Assembly: GCF_902616385.1 (NCBI RefSeq)
Contig: NZ_CACMSM010000002.1
Span: 1 to 64,000, forward strand
Direction of reading: 5' to 3'
DNA from: an uncultured Prochlorococcus sp.
GTDB lineage: Bacteria > Cyanobacteriota > Cyanobacteriia > PCC-6307 > Cyanobiaceae
Length of the DNA: 64,000 nucleotides
Made by a program: the position numbers and the translations under genes. The notes beneath the pieces were generated by a model that saw nothing but the letters and a program-made list of their open reading frames with translations, did not search any database and was not told where the DNA came from. Shown piece by piece: positions 54,056 through 63,264 of the stretch (position 1 is its first letter; the number at the start of each line of letters is the position of its first letter).

Positions 54056-55729
54056 TTATGTATTTAAATCTATAATATTATCATATTTAATTTTTACAAT
54101 TGGCCTGTGAGTTATCATAATTATTGTTTGTCTTGGCTTAATATTAATTATATTTGTAAGGATTTCTTCTTCTGTTTTTTTGTCTAAAGCACTTGTTGCT
54201 TCATCAAGAAAAATTATTTCTTTTTTCTGATAAATTGCTCTTGCAATTCCTATTCGTTGTTTTTGTCCTCCTGATAATAATGAACCTCTTTCACCTACAA
54301 ATGTTTCTAAACCATTTTTTAATCCTTTGATAACTTCAGTTAAAGCACTTACCTCTAATGCGTAATTTACTAAATCTTTATTTATATCTTTTTCTGGTAT
54401 ACCAAATGCAATATTTTTCATAACAGTATCATCTAAAAGAAGAATCTCTTGAGGGACATGGGCTATTTTTTTTGTCCATGAATAAACATTATTTCTTTTA
54501 ATTTCATTATTATCAATCAACAATATTCCATCATATGTATTTATAAGGCCCATCATAATATCTATCAATGTAGATTTACCACTGCCTGAGCCTCCTATTA
54601 TGCAAACTATTTCCCCTTTTTTGATTTTTAAATTTAAGTTATTTATAACTTTGCGTTTTGTGTTTGGATAAATAAAACTTATTCCTTTCAGCTCAATTTT
54701 GTTTGAAAAATCTAGATTTGTTTGATTTGTATTGATATTTCTATTAAATATTTTTAGATATTTGACTATGTCCTTAACACTAAAAGTTGAAGATCTAATT
54801 GTAGAAAAAGATCTATAAGTAATTTGTGCTAATGGTAATAATCTTTGACTCCCATATAAAAAAGCTCCCAATGAGCCAATTACTATAGAATAATTATTAT
54901 TGCTGGAGTATGAAAAAAATAAACTTATTATAATTATTGTTGTAAAAATCAAAGTTTCAACAATATAACGAGGAAGATCGCTTAAAACCCTTACATTAGT
55001 TTTTGCATTTCGTAGAGAAATTTCATTTTTCGAGAATATGCCGTGAATTCTTTTTTCAAAGCCGGCTAATTTTATTTCTCTAAAACTATTTACTGATTCT
55101 TGAACTATTTTTATATTTTTAGAGCTATTTTTGCTAATTATCTGAGAATTTCTTCGCATAGATTTTGTCGAAACTTTTGATATTATTAAATATCCAAGGA
55201 AAACTGCTAAAAAGGAAAAGGAAGTAAAAATTGGTGACTTTCTAAAAATTGAAATTCCAATAAAAAACATCATTAAAAGTGATGAAGATATTGTTATTAG
55301 GGGTAATATTAAATTTGTAGATAAAATTTCAATTTTAGTAGTTACTATTGAAATCAATTCAGAACTATTTGAACTTAAAAAATCCAAATAATCTTGTTCA
55401 AGGTGATTTTTATAAACTTTTTGACAAACTTGTGATGAGCAAACATATGATAGCTTTATTCCTAAGTAGGTTACAAAAGCTCTACCTAAATTAGTAATTA
55501 ATATCAATAATAAAAAAGTTAAAGAGTGATTGATTCCTAAAAAAGAAATAGCTTTTTTTTCTATGTCTAATCCAAGAAGGTTTTTTGCGAATATACCTGA
55601 CTCACCGATTGTAAAATATTCCCCAATTGCTACAAAAATTACTAATAAAAAAAACAAAATAAAAAAAAGTTTTGTTTTTCCATTAATGGCTCTAATTATA
55701 TATTTCAAGTCATTTTTGTTTAATATCAT
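54056..55729 (-). CDS. ABC transporter, PglK-like lipid-linked oligosaccharide flippase
   Basis: A 557-residue half-transporter with six membrane helices in residues 20-320 and a complete ATPase domain: Walker A GGSGSGKST at 379-387, signature LSGGQ at 485-489 and Walker B IIFLDE at 505-510, with a MITHRP switch. Length, the FREIKLAG coupling helix and LPRYIVETLIF recall PglK, which flips undecaprenyl-linked glycans. No Wzx-type flippase was seen in the window, so this protein or the split pair at 14995 is the best candidate for export of the repeat. Confidence 0.85.
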   Translation of the reverse strand: MILNKNDLKYIIRAINGKTKLFFILFFLLVIFVAIGEYFTIGESGIFAKNLLGLDIEKKAISFLGINHSLTFLLLILITNLGRAFVTYLGIKLSYVCSSQVCQKVYKNHLEQDYLDFLSSNSSELISIVTTKIEILSTNLILPLITISSSLLMMFFIGISIFRKSPIFTSFSFLAVFLGYLIISKVSTKSMRRNSQIISKNSSKNIKIVQESVNSFREIKLAGFEKRIHGIFSKNEISLRNAKTNVRVLSDLPRYIVETLIFTTIIIISLFFSYSSNNNYSIVIGSLGAFLYGSQRLLPLAQITYRSFSTIRSSTFSVKDIVKYLKIFNRNINTNQTNLDFSNKIELKGISFIYPNTKRKVINNLNLKIKKGEIVCIIGGSGSGKSTLIDIMMGLINTYDGILLIDNNEIKRNNVYSWTKKIAHVPQEILLLDDTVMKNIAFGIPEKDINKDLVNYALEVSALTEVIKGLKNGLETFVGERGSLLSGGQKQRIGIARAIYQKKEIIFLDEATSALDKKTEEEILTNIINIKPRQTIIMITHRPIVKIKYDNIIDLNT

Positions 55730-55815
55730 TGAAAAAAATAATTGACTACTTAAGCATACTTCTTGTGAATTTTTTTTTAATATTGATTAATAATTTAGTA
55801 ATTTAATAATTTGGT

Positions 55816-56835
55816 TTAAGTAATTTTGTAATACATTTTGTACCATTTTACAAATTCTTGAATACCTTTTTTTATATCAGTTTCTGGTTTGAAACCGATC
55901 CAATTTTCTAAAAGAGTAGTATCTGCTGAAGTTGAAACTACATCACCAGGCTGCATAGGTAGAAATTGTTTAATTGCTTTTTTATCTAATATTTCTTCAA
56001 TACTTGAAATATATTTTCTTAAATTTATTGGATTAGAGTTCCCAATATTAAAAACTCTATATGGAGCCCAACTGTTTGATGGATTAGGGTTGGTTTTGTC
56101 AAAATTTTTATTAGGCTTTGCTTTTTTGTAAATAACCCTGTACAAGCCTTCTATTATGTCATCAATATAAGTAAAATCCCTAATCATATTGCCATTATTA
56201 AATACTTTAATTGGTCTATCGTTGATAATTGCATCCGTAAAAAGAAATAGAGCCATATCTGGTCTACCCCATGGCCCGTAAACGGTAAAAAATCTTAAGC
56301 CTGTTGAGGGTAAATCATATAAATGGCTATAAGAATGTGCCATTAGTTCATTCGATTTTTTGCTTGCAGCGTAAAGGCTTACAGGATGATCAACACTATC
56401 AGTTTCAGAAAATGGCATTTTTTCATTACCTCCATAAACCGAACTACTTGAAGCGTAGATAAGGTGTTCTATTTTATTTCTTCTACAATTCTCCAAGATA
56501 TTATTGAAACCCACAATGTTTGATTGAATATAAGCACTAGGATTTTCAATAGAATATCTTACTCCAGCCTGAGCTGCTAAATTAACTACTATAGAAGGTT
56601 GATATTCTTGGAATAAAATACTCAGATTTTTATTATCCTCAATACTTAAATTTTTAAAAATAAAATTTGATTTGGTTGATATTTTTTTTAGCTCTTCTAA
56701 TCTTTTTTCTTTTAATTTCTTGTCATAATAATTATTCATATTGTCTACCCCTATTACTATTTCGCCATTTTGTAAAAGCCTTCTTGAAAGATGATATCCT
56801 ATAAAACCTGAAGAACCAGTAATCAATATTGTCAT
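55816..56835 (-). CDS. UDP-glucuronate 4-epimerase-like protein
   Basis: A 339-residue extended [15 protein letters not shown] at 6-17, the [18 protein letters not shown] stretch typical of UDP-GlcA epimerases, [11 protein letters not shown], and [15 protein letters not shown] with the catalytic Tyr and Lys are present. It turns UDP-GlcA into UDP-GalA. UDP-GlcA is supplied by the dehydrogenase at 59154. It heads the minus-strand cassette and is divergent from the WecA-like gene. Confidence 0.9.
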   Translation of the reverse strand: MTILITGSSGFIGYHLSRRLLQNGEIVIGVDNMNNYYDKKLKEKRLEELKKISTKSNFIFKNLSIEDNKNLSILFQEYQPSIVVNLAAQAGVRYSIENPSAYIQSNIVGFNNILENCRRNKIEHLIYASSSSVYGGNEKMPFSETDSVDHPVSLYAASKKSNELMAHSYSHLYDLPSTGLRFFTVYGPWGRPDMALFLFTDAIINDRPIKVFNNGNMIRDFTYIDDIIEGLYRVIYKKAKPNKNFDKTNPNPSNSWAPYRVFNIGNSNPINLRKYISSIEEILDKKAIKQFLPMQPGDVVSTSADTTLLENWIGFKPETDIKKGIQEFVKWYKMYYKIT

Positions 56836-56981
56836 TTTTTTATTTTTTATGTACAGTTTATGGTAGTATTCAACTGTTCAAAAATAAAACTTTGATCTTA
56901 AAAATTAATTATTTATTTAAAAATTATATAGATTATGAATAGTATCATTTTTCTCTTTTTTACTTAAATAACTACTAAAGT

Positions 56982-58070
56982 ATGAGTATGACTTTAGGAA
57001 GTAGTTTTATAAATTTTAATTTATATTCTTCATTATTTTGTATTAGTTTATCAACATTTATAAGCTTATTTTTTAACCCTATACTTATAAAACTAGGAAA
57101 AAAATATAATTTTTTTGATTCCCCATCTGTAAGAGAAATAAAAAAAAATAATAATGCTCTTGTTAATATTGGGGGAGTTTCATTATTTGTAGGATTTTTT
57201 TCGGTAATTTTCTTTATATATTTACTTTTTAAATCAAATTTTGTAGGTATTTATGATGATATTTTTTTGACAATTCCTGTAATTTCTTTTGCGTGTTTAA
57301 TTATTTTCAGTACTGGATTTTATGATGATAAATTTCCTTTATCTCCTTTCCTAAGGCTTGTTATCCAATTCTCATCTGCGTCAATCATGTGGGTAATGGG
57401 ATTAAGGATCGAGTTTTTAGATTTAAATTTTTTGATTGAAAGTTATGACTTAATAGAATTACCAAGAATAATAAGTTATTTTTTGACTATTATTTGGATA
57501 GTCGGGATAATAAATGCTATTAATTGGTTAGATGGTATTGATGGCTTGGCTTCAGGTACGAGCTTATTAATTTCTTTAGGAATGCTAATAATTGGATTTT
57601 ATTTTCAGAACAGCATAGCAATACTTTTTACTTCATCCATTATTGGTTCTTGCTCGGGTTTTTTATTTTATAATCTGCCGCCTGCAAGAATCATCATGGG
57701 GGACGGAGGATCAAATTTATTAGGTTTCCTTTTGGCTTTAACTAGTATTATCCTTTTTAAAGAAAATACAAATTTAGCTATTCTTCCTTTTTCAATTTTG
57801 ATTTTTCTAGTTCCAATTTTTGATATGTCTAAAGTTATACTTTTAAGAATTAAGAAAGGAAATTCTCCTTTCCTACCTGATAAGAATCATTTGCATTTTC
57901 AACTTTTGGAAAAAGGGTTTAATGAAAAAGAAGTGTTGATGATAATTTTTCTTTTGGTTTGTATTAGCCTATCTGTAAGTCTATTATTCTTGGACTTTAA
58001 GCTTTTTCTTCCCTTCTTAATTTCTTCAATTGTTGGAATTTTAATAATATTTTTAAAAAAATTATTCTAG
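56982..58070 (+). CDS. WecA-type undecaprenyl-phosphate HexNAc-1-phosphate transferase
   Basis: A 362-residue polytopic enzyme with about ten membrane helices. The Mg-binding pair is D115-D116 in GFYDDKF, NAINWLDGIDG is at 178-188, GDGGSNLLG at 240-248 and the HLH motif at 303-305. It transfers GlcNAc- or related sugar-1-phosphate to undecaprenyl phosphate, starting a glycan. It is a second, structurally unrelated initiator besides the PglC-type enzyme at 11518. MraY is excluded by the HLH motif and context. Confidence 0.9.
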   Translation: MSMTLGSSFINFNLYSSLFCISLSTFISLFFNPILIKLGKKYNFFDSPSVREIKKNNNALVNIGGVSLFVGFFSVIFFIYLLFKSNFVGIYDDIFLTIPVISFACLIIFSTGFYDDKFPLSPFLRLVIQFSSASIMWVMGLRIEFLDLNFLIESYDLIELPRIISYFLTIIWIVGIINAINWLDGIDGLASGTSLLISLGMLIIGFYFQNSIAILFTSSIIGSCSGFLFYNLPPARIIMGDGGSNLLGFLLALTSIILFKENTNLAILPFSILIFLVPIFDMSKVILLRIKKGNSPFLPDKNHLHFQLLEKGFNEKEVLMIIFLLVCISLSVSLLFLDFKLFLPFLISSIVGILIIFLKKLF

Positions 58071-58077
58071 TTTTTTA

Positions 58078-59124
58078 ATGAAAAATATTTTAGTTACTGG
58101 TGGAGCAGGATTTATTGGAAGTCATTTATGCATAACTCTTTTAGAAAATAATTATGGTCTATATGTTTTGGATTCTTATTTAAATAGTTATCCTAAGGCA
58201 ATAAAAAGGATAAAATCAATTTGCAACATTAATGGGATAAAATATAAAAATAAACTAAAAATATTTTCCGGAGATTTAAGAGAGAAAAAATCAATTGAAA
58301 ATCTATTTAATTTTGCTAATAATTGTGGCGAATCAATTGATAGTGTTATTCATCTTGCAGGACTAAAATCAGTTTATGAATCAATATTAAATCCATTAAG
58401 TTATTGGGAAAATAATTTAATTTCTACAATAAATTTAGTTGATGTTATGGCAAAAAATAATTGTTTTACGATTGTTTTTAGTAGTAGTGCATCTATTTAT
58501 GAAAATAAAAAAAACCTAATAGATGAAAATACTAAAATTGTTGGATTACATCCCTATGCAAATACAAAAATAGCTCTCGAAAAATTACTTAATGATGTAT
58601 TTATAAGTGATCCAAATAAATGGAGAGTAGCTAACTTACGTTATTTTAATCCAATTGGGGCACATGAATCAGGACTGATTGGGGAAGATCCATCAGTTAA
58701 TACAAATAATATTTTCCCTAGAATTATACAAGCAGCATCTAAACAAATAAGAGAGTTAAAAATTTATGGAAAAAACTGGCCCACTATTGATGGAACGGGA
58801 ATAAGAGATTATATTCATGTAATGGACTTGGCTGATGGACACTTGAGTGCACTCTCCTTTTTGAATTCAAATAAACCAAATATATTTAATATTAACTTAG
58901 GTACTGGTAAAGGTACTTCTGTATTAGAGTTGATAAATATTTTTGAAGAAATAAATAAAGTTAAGGTTCCCTATAGCTTTGTTGATAGAAGGAAGGGAGA
59001 TTCCGCTATAGTAGTTGCAGATAATTCTCTAGCAAAATCTCTACTTAATTTTGTCCCAAGAAGAAATATTAATTCTATGTGCCGTGATGGATGGTGTTGG
59101 CACTTAAAAAACTTTTGTAATTAA
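58078..59124 (+). CDS. galE: UDP-glucose 4-epimerase
   Basis: A 348-residue extended SDR. TGGAGFIGSHL is at 7-17; VLDSYLNSYPKAIKRI, SSSASIYEN, the Y-x3-K in YANTKIALEK and YFNPIGAHESG with GTGIRDYIHVMDLADGH follow exactly the GalE order. It interconverts UDP-glucose/galactose and perhaps the N-acetyl forms. It starts seven bases after the WecA-like gene, so they probably form an operon. Confidence 0.92.
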   Translation: MKNILVTGGAGFIGSHLCITLLENNYGLYVLDSYLNSYPKAIKRIKSICNINGIKYKNKLKIFSGDLREKKSIENLFNFANNCGESIDSVIHLAGLKSVYESILNPLSYWENNLISTINLVDVMAKNNCFTIVFSSSASIYENKKNLIDENTKIVGLHPYANTKIALEKLLNDVFISDPNKWRVANLRYFNPIGAHESGLIGEDPSVNTNNIFPRIIQAASKQIRELKIYGKNWPTIDGTGIRDYIHVMDLADGHLSALSFLNSNKPNIFNINLGTGKGTSVLELINIFEEINKVKVPYSFVDRRKGDSAIVVADNSLAKSLLNFVPRRNINSMCRDGWCWHLKNFCN

Positions 59125-59153
59125 AAAAAAATTAAAAAATCATATTTTTAAAT

Positions 59154-60587
59154 CTAAATTCCATCACCTATTCTCCAGAAATTTAGACCAGTATTACGAA
59201 CTTTATTAGGATCTATGATTGATCTAGCATCAAAGAGCCAAGATGGTTTTCGCATTACCTTCGAGACATTCTTCCAATTTATTTTTTTATATTCTTCCCA
59301 TTCGGTAAGAATTAAAACTGCATCTGCAGAATTAAAATTTGTTTCAACAGTATCTATTGGTTCCCAATAACCTTCATTATTTTTCTCACTATAATTTTTA
59401 TTTTTATTTTTATTAAATGGTCTTAAATTAAGGTCTTGCTCAATTTGCTTATAACCTACTTGAGGATCATGAATAAGTAAATAAGCACCTTCTTCTATAA
59501 GGTTTTTACAGATTTGGATAGCTGCAGATTCCCTAGTATCATTAGTATTACTTTTAAAAGCAAATCCTAAAATAACTATTTTTTTACCAGAAAGAGTTCC
59601 AAAAAGTTTTTTTGTAATCAACTTTGATATCCTATGCTGGTGCCAAGTGTTTAAAGTAACTACACTATTCCAAAAAGAAGCAACCTCAGGTAAGCCGAAA
59701 TATTCAGAAAGATAAACAAGATTTAAAATATCTTTTTTAAAACAACTACCTCCAAAACCAGGTCCTGCATCAAGAAATTTTGAACCAATTCTACTATCAA
59801 AACCAATGGCTTTTGCAACTTCTCTAACATCAGCACCAGTTGCTTCACATAATGCACCTATAGAGTTTATTGAACTTACCCTCTGAGCTAAAAAGGCATT
59901 CGCAGTTAGCTTTGCTAATTCACTACTCCAGATATTAGTTTTAAGTATTTTCTCCTCTGGAACCCAATTTTTATAAACTTTTGATAGTGCATCCATAGCT
60001 TGATGACTTTCCCCTCCAATAAGTACTCTATCGGGGTTTTCTAGATCGTTAATAGCAGAACCTTCTGATAGAAATTCAGGATTTGATAAGATTTCAAAAG
60101 TTGTTGACTCTTCCTTATTTTTCAAGGAATGTTCTTTTGATTTTAAAATTTCTTTTATTACTTCAGCGGTTCTAACAGGTAAAGTACTTTTCTCTACAAC
60201 TATAGTATGACCTTTAGCAAATAAAGATACTTGTCTGGCAGATGCTTCAATCCATTTTAAATTGCTTGCTTTACCAGCACCTATTCCTTTAGTTTTGGTA
60301 GGTGTATTTACTGAGATAAAGATCATATCTGCCTTGGCTATTTGTTTTTCAATATCTGTTGAAAAAAATAAATTTTTATTCCGTCTTCTTTTTATGATTT
60401 TATCAAGTCCAGGCTCATAAATAGGCAGATTTTCTAATTTTGAACTGTTCCATAAATTTATTCTATCTTTATTTATATCTACAACATTAACTTCAATGTG
60501 TGGACATCTATCAGCTATTACAGCCATAGTAGGTCCTCCTACATATCCTGCACCTATGCAACAAATATTTGATATTACGTTATTCAT
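59154..60587 (-). CDS. ugd: UDP-glucose 6-dehydrogenase, animal/plant-like type
   Basis: A 477-residue enzyme. The opening CIGAGYVGGPTMAVIA, the VNTPTKTKGIGAGKASNL loop, VEKSTLPVRTAE and C282 in GFGGSCFKKD closely follow the UGDH form known from animals and plants, which is also found in some bacteria and is longer than the common bacterial one. It makes UDP-GlcA with two NAD+, feeding the epimerase at 55816. It converges on galE with 29 bases between. Confidence 0.93.
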   Translation of the reverse strand: MNNVISNICCIGAGYVGGPTMAVIADRCPHIEVNVVDINKDRINLWNSSKLENLPIYEPGLDKIIKRRRNKNLFFSTDIEKQIAKADMIFISVNTPTKTKGIGAGKASNLKWIEASARQVSLFAKGHTIVVEKSTLPVRTAEVIKEILKSKEHSLKNKEESTTFEILSNPEFLSEGSAINDLENPDRVLIGGESHQAMDALSKVYKNWVPEEKILKTNIWSSELAKLTANAFLAQRVSSINSIGALCEATGADVREVAKAIGFDSRIGSKFLDAGPGFGGSCFKKDILNLVYLSEYFGLPEVASFWNSVVTLNTWHQHRISKLITKKLFGTLSGKKIVILGFAFKSNTNDTRESAAIQICKNLIEEGAYLLIHDPQVGYKQIEQDLNLRPFNKNKNKNYSEKNNEGYWEPIDTVETNFNSADAVLILTEWEEYKKINWKNVSKVMRKPSWLFDARSIIDPNKVRNTGLNFWRIGDGI

Positions 60588-60643
60588 TTATTAATTATAA
60601 TTCATCTACCTATTCTAATTAATTACTTTTTTAAAGTCTTTAC

Positions 60644-61933
60644 TTAATTCCTGATTATTGCCCAAGCTCCAGCTAATAATGACCAGCCAGCTATACTTAT
60701 CCTTCCATCAAAATATTGAATGTCAACTAAATGAGATATTGATAAAAGAATTAATGAAGTGATCCAAGCCCTATCAAAAAGTGTTTCTTTGATTTGATGA
60801 TAACGATTAATAAAAATTTCTTCATAAGATTTCTTTATTAGGAAAGTTATTGGAATTAAAATTGATATTGCAGCTGGAATCCCATAGCTAACCATTAATT
60901 CAAGAGGAAGATTATGAGAGTGTGCTCTCCATATTCCAATCTTTGATTCAAGTAGATATCCATATGTAGAAGATCCTGTTCCAAACAATGGATTCTCTGA
61001 AATCATTTTTAATGCTTCTTTCCATAACCCTAATCGAGATATACTTCCATCGTATTCATAAATTGATGGATTAAAGTTTTCCCAAATTCCAGAAGGTATG
61101 AGTTGCTTCATTAAATTTTGAAATTCTATTCCAAAAATTGGAATAAAAATCAATAAAAAAATTGTAAGAATTAAAATCAATAAAGGGATAAAAAATTTTA
61201 AGCTTTTTGATCCAAAGAAAATCGGTATTGATATTAATAAATTTAACCAGGCGGCTCTGGATGCAGATAAAATTATTGAAAATGCAATTAAAACCTGAAA
61301 TGCAAAAATAAATATTTTACGCAATATAGCTCGATCTTTCTCTAAAAAAAGTGCTAATCCAAATGGCCAGATTATTGTAAGCCAGCTACCTAAATAATTT
61401 TGGTTATTAAAAAGGCCTGTTACACTGGTTATCCCATTTATTGGTCTTTGATACCATATTATTAATCCATTGAGAAATTGTAAAGGACCATGCCAGTCAA
61501 AAAATGCTTGGCCAACTACAGAATAAATTACTGGTAAAGTACCAAGAAAAAGTAAAACAGCACTATTTCTTCGAAAGGATCGGCTTTTAAGATAAGTTTG
61601 AAAACTATAAAAACATAATATTAAAGGTAACCAATTTAATAAACCAATATTTTTTGTAAACCAATCTATACTTTCTAATCCTTGGATTTCATTTACACTA
61701 TTAGAATTGAATAAGCTACTTATCAATAACAGGAAAATTGAAGCTAGAAAAAATTTATTTAAATTATCATGAAATAAACTTTGCCTTACATAAAAAAAAC
61801 TCAAAATTGATGCAAAAAGCAGGATTATAGCGGAAATGGAAAAAGCTGATGGAAGTAAAAACAAACCCGTATAGTAACTATATTGTCCTACGGCCCTTAA
61901 AATTTGGCTTCTTTCTAATAATAAATTTTTCAA
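60644..61933 (-). CDS. O-antigen ligase/polymerase-like membrane protein
   Basis: A 429-residue protein with about ten to twelve membrane segments. A long loop contains GTGSSTYG and RAHSHNLPLELMVSYGIP, the conserved His-containing region of the Wzy_C/O-antigen ligase family. It either polymerises repeats or attaches the finished chain to lipid A core. IctB-like cyanobacterial proteins share the same fold, so that label is possible. It lies at the right edge of the island, next to tRNA-Arg, and may be a conserved flank gene. Confidence 0.8.
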   Translation of the reverse strand: MKNLLLERSQILRAVGQYSYYTGLFLLPSAFSISAIILLFASILSFFYVRQSLFHDNLNKFFLASIFLLLISSLFNSNSVNEIQGLESIDWFTKNIGLLNWLPLILCFYSFQTYLKSRSFRRNSAVLLFLGTLPVIYSVVGQAFFDWHGPLQFLNGLIIWYQRPINGITSVTGLFNNQNYLGSWLTIIWPFGLALFLEKDRAILRKIFIFAFQVLIAFSIILSASRAAWLNLLISIPIFFGSKSLKFFIPLLILILTIFLLIFIPIFGIEFQNLMKQLIPSGIWENFNPSIYEYDGSISRLGLWKEALKMISENPLFGTGSSTYGYLLESKIGIWRAHSHNLPLELMVSYGIPAAISILIPITFLIKKSYEEIFINRYHQIKETLFDRAWITSLILLSISHLVDIQYFDGRISIAGWSLLAGAWAIIRN

Positions 61934-61992
61934 AATAAATTCATTTTTATTTGAATTAAGGTTATTTTTACTAACATTTTTAAAAAATAATA

Positions 61993-62066
<74 letters not shown>

Positions 62067-62358
62067 TGAAGTTTTTCGAGGTATTGCTCGCAGAACTGTT
62101 GGCAGAGATGAAATATCATACAACTTTTACAGCTCTCTAAATAAGTAACCCAAATAACCATTTTATTTTAAAACAGCCCTGCAATCTCAACAAGTAAATT
62201 TTTAAAAAGAAATACTCTTTATGTAACTGAATAAATATTTATTTAAATATTAGAAGCAATTGTACTTCTTAGAGTTTGGTATGAATGGTTAAAAAATTTA
62301 TTTATAAAAAGCTTTTATTAATGTAAAATTTTCATAGTGTAATAATTAATTCCTAACT

Positions 62359-63039
62359 TTGGCAAAAAGACTTTCAATAGATGATAAAAAAAATATTGTC
62401 GATTCTTTTACTAATGGAGCAACTTTAAACGAATTATCTAGAAACTTTAGCTGCACAAAATTAACCATAATAAGAAATTTGAAGCAGAGTATTGGAGAAA
62501 ATTTATATAAAGAATTGTCTGAAAAAAATAAAAATTCTAATCAAAAAGACTCCATACAGAACAGTAGAGTAGATAGTCTTTCCCAAGAGATCAATCTTAA
62601 ATCTACTAATGAAGAAATTTTGGATATATCAAATGGCAATGAAAACATATTACAAGCAGAATTTTCGCCAAATGAATCTTTTTTTGAAATCGCACCTTTA
62701 AACTATGACATAGAAAATTCATCAAGAAAGGAGTTATCTTCTGTTTCCATCTCAGAAATTGATTTCCCAAAAATTGTTTACATGATTGTTAATAAAAACA
62801 TTGAATTGGAAATTAAACTTTTAAAAGACTATCCACAGTGGGATTTTCTGCCTATTAGTGACTTAAATAGAAAAACGATAGAAATATATAATGATATTAA
62901 AGTTGCAAAAAGATTCTGTAATAAAGAGCAAAAAGTTATTAAAGTTCCAAACACTGAAGTTTTTAGGATTGTAGCTCCTACTTTAGTTGCTAGAGGGATC
63001 TCGAGAATAATATGCTCTGAACAATTAATAGCGTTATAA
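62359..63039 (+). CDS. Conserved hypothetical protein with N-terminal helix-turn-helix
   Basis: A 226-residue protein. Residues 5-40 (DDKKNIVDSFTNGATLNELSRNF, then CTKLTIIRNLKQSIG) form a helix-turn-helix of the transposase/resolvase type that picks a site with its second helix. A charged, poorly conserved linker (45-125) leads to a compact C-terminal part starting near FPKIVYMIV and ending LVARGISRIICSEQ. It looks like a picocyanobacterial core protein of unknown role, perhaps a regulator. The start is TTG at 62359; no ATG gives the full HTH. Confidence 0.7.
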   Translation: MAKRLSIDDKKNIVDSFTNGATLNELSRNFSCTKLTIIRNLKQSIGENLYKELSEKNKNSNQKDSIQNSRVDSLSQEINLKSTNEEILDISNGNENILQAEFSPNESFFEIAPLNYDIENSSRKELSSVSISEIDFPKIVYMIVNKNIELEIKLLKDYPQWDFLPISDLNRKTIEIYNDIKVAKRFCNKEQKVIKVPNTEVFRIVAPTLVARGISRIICSEQLIAL

Positions 63040-63042
63040 GAT

Positions 63043-63264
63043 TCATTTTTTATTTGTCAAACTCAAAGTAAAGAAGTTTCCTACTATTGATCCGGCGATA
63101 AAACTAGTCCCAACAATAAAACCTATTGGTAATTTTACGGTTTCATCAAACATCAAATTGACTTTACTTTTGTTTGAATTGTTCTGTAAACCAATCATCA
63201 ATAATGTAAATAAACAAGAATTGAAAATTGTTGAAAAAAAAATCTTTTTAAGATCAAAATTCAT
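63043..63264 (-). CDS. Small membrane protein of unknown function
   Basis: A 73-residue protein with two hydrophobic helices (about 8-24 and 47-67) separated by a short polar loop. No known domain is recognised. Its start overlaps the rsmI stop as ATGA, which supports that it is a real, translated gene. It converges on the helix-turn-helix gene with three bases between. Confidence 0.65.
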   Translation of the reverse strand: MNFDLKKIFFSTIFNSCLFTLLMIGLQNNSNKSKVNLMFDETVKLPIGFIVGTSFIAGSIVGNFFTLSLTNKK

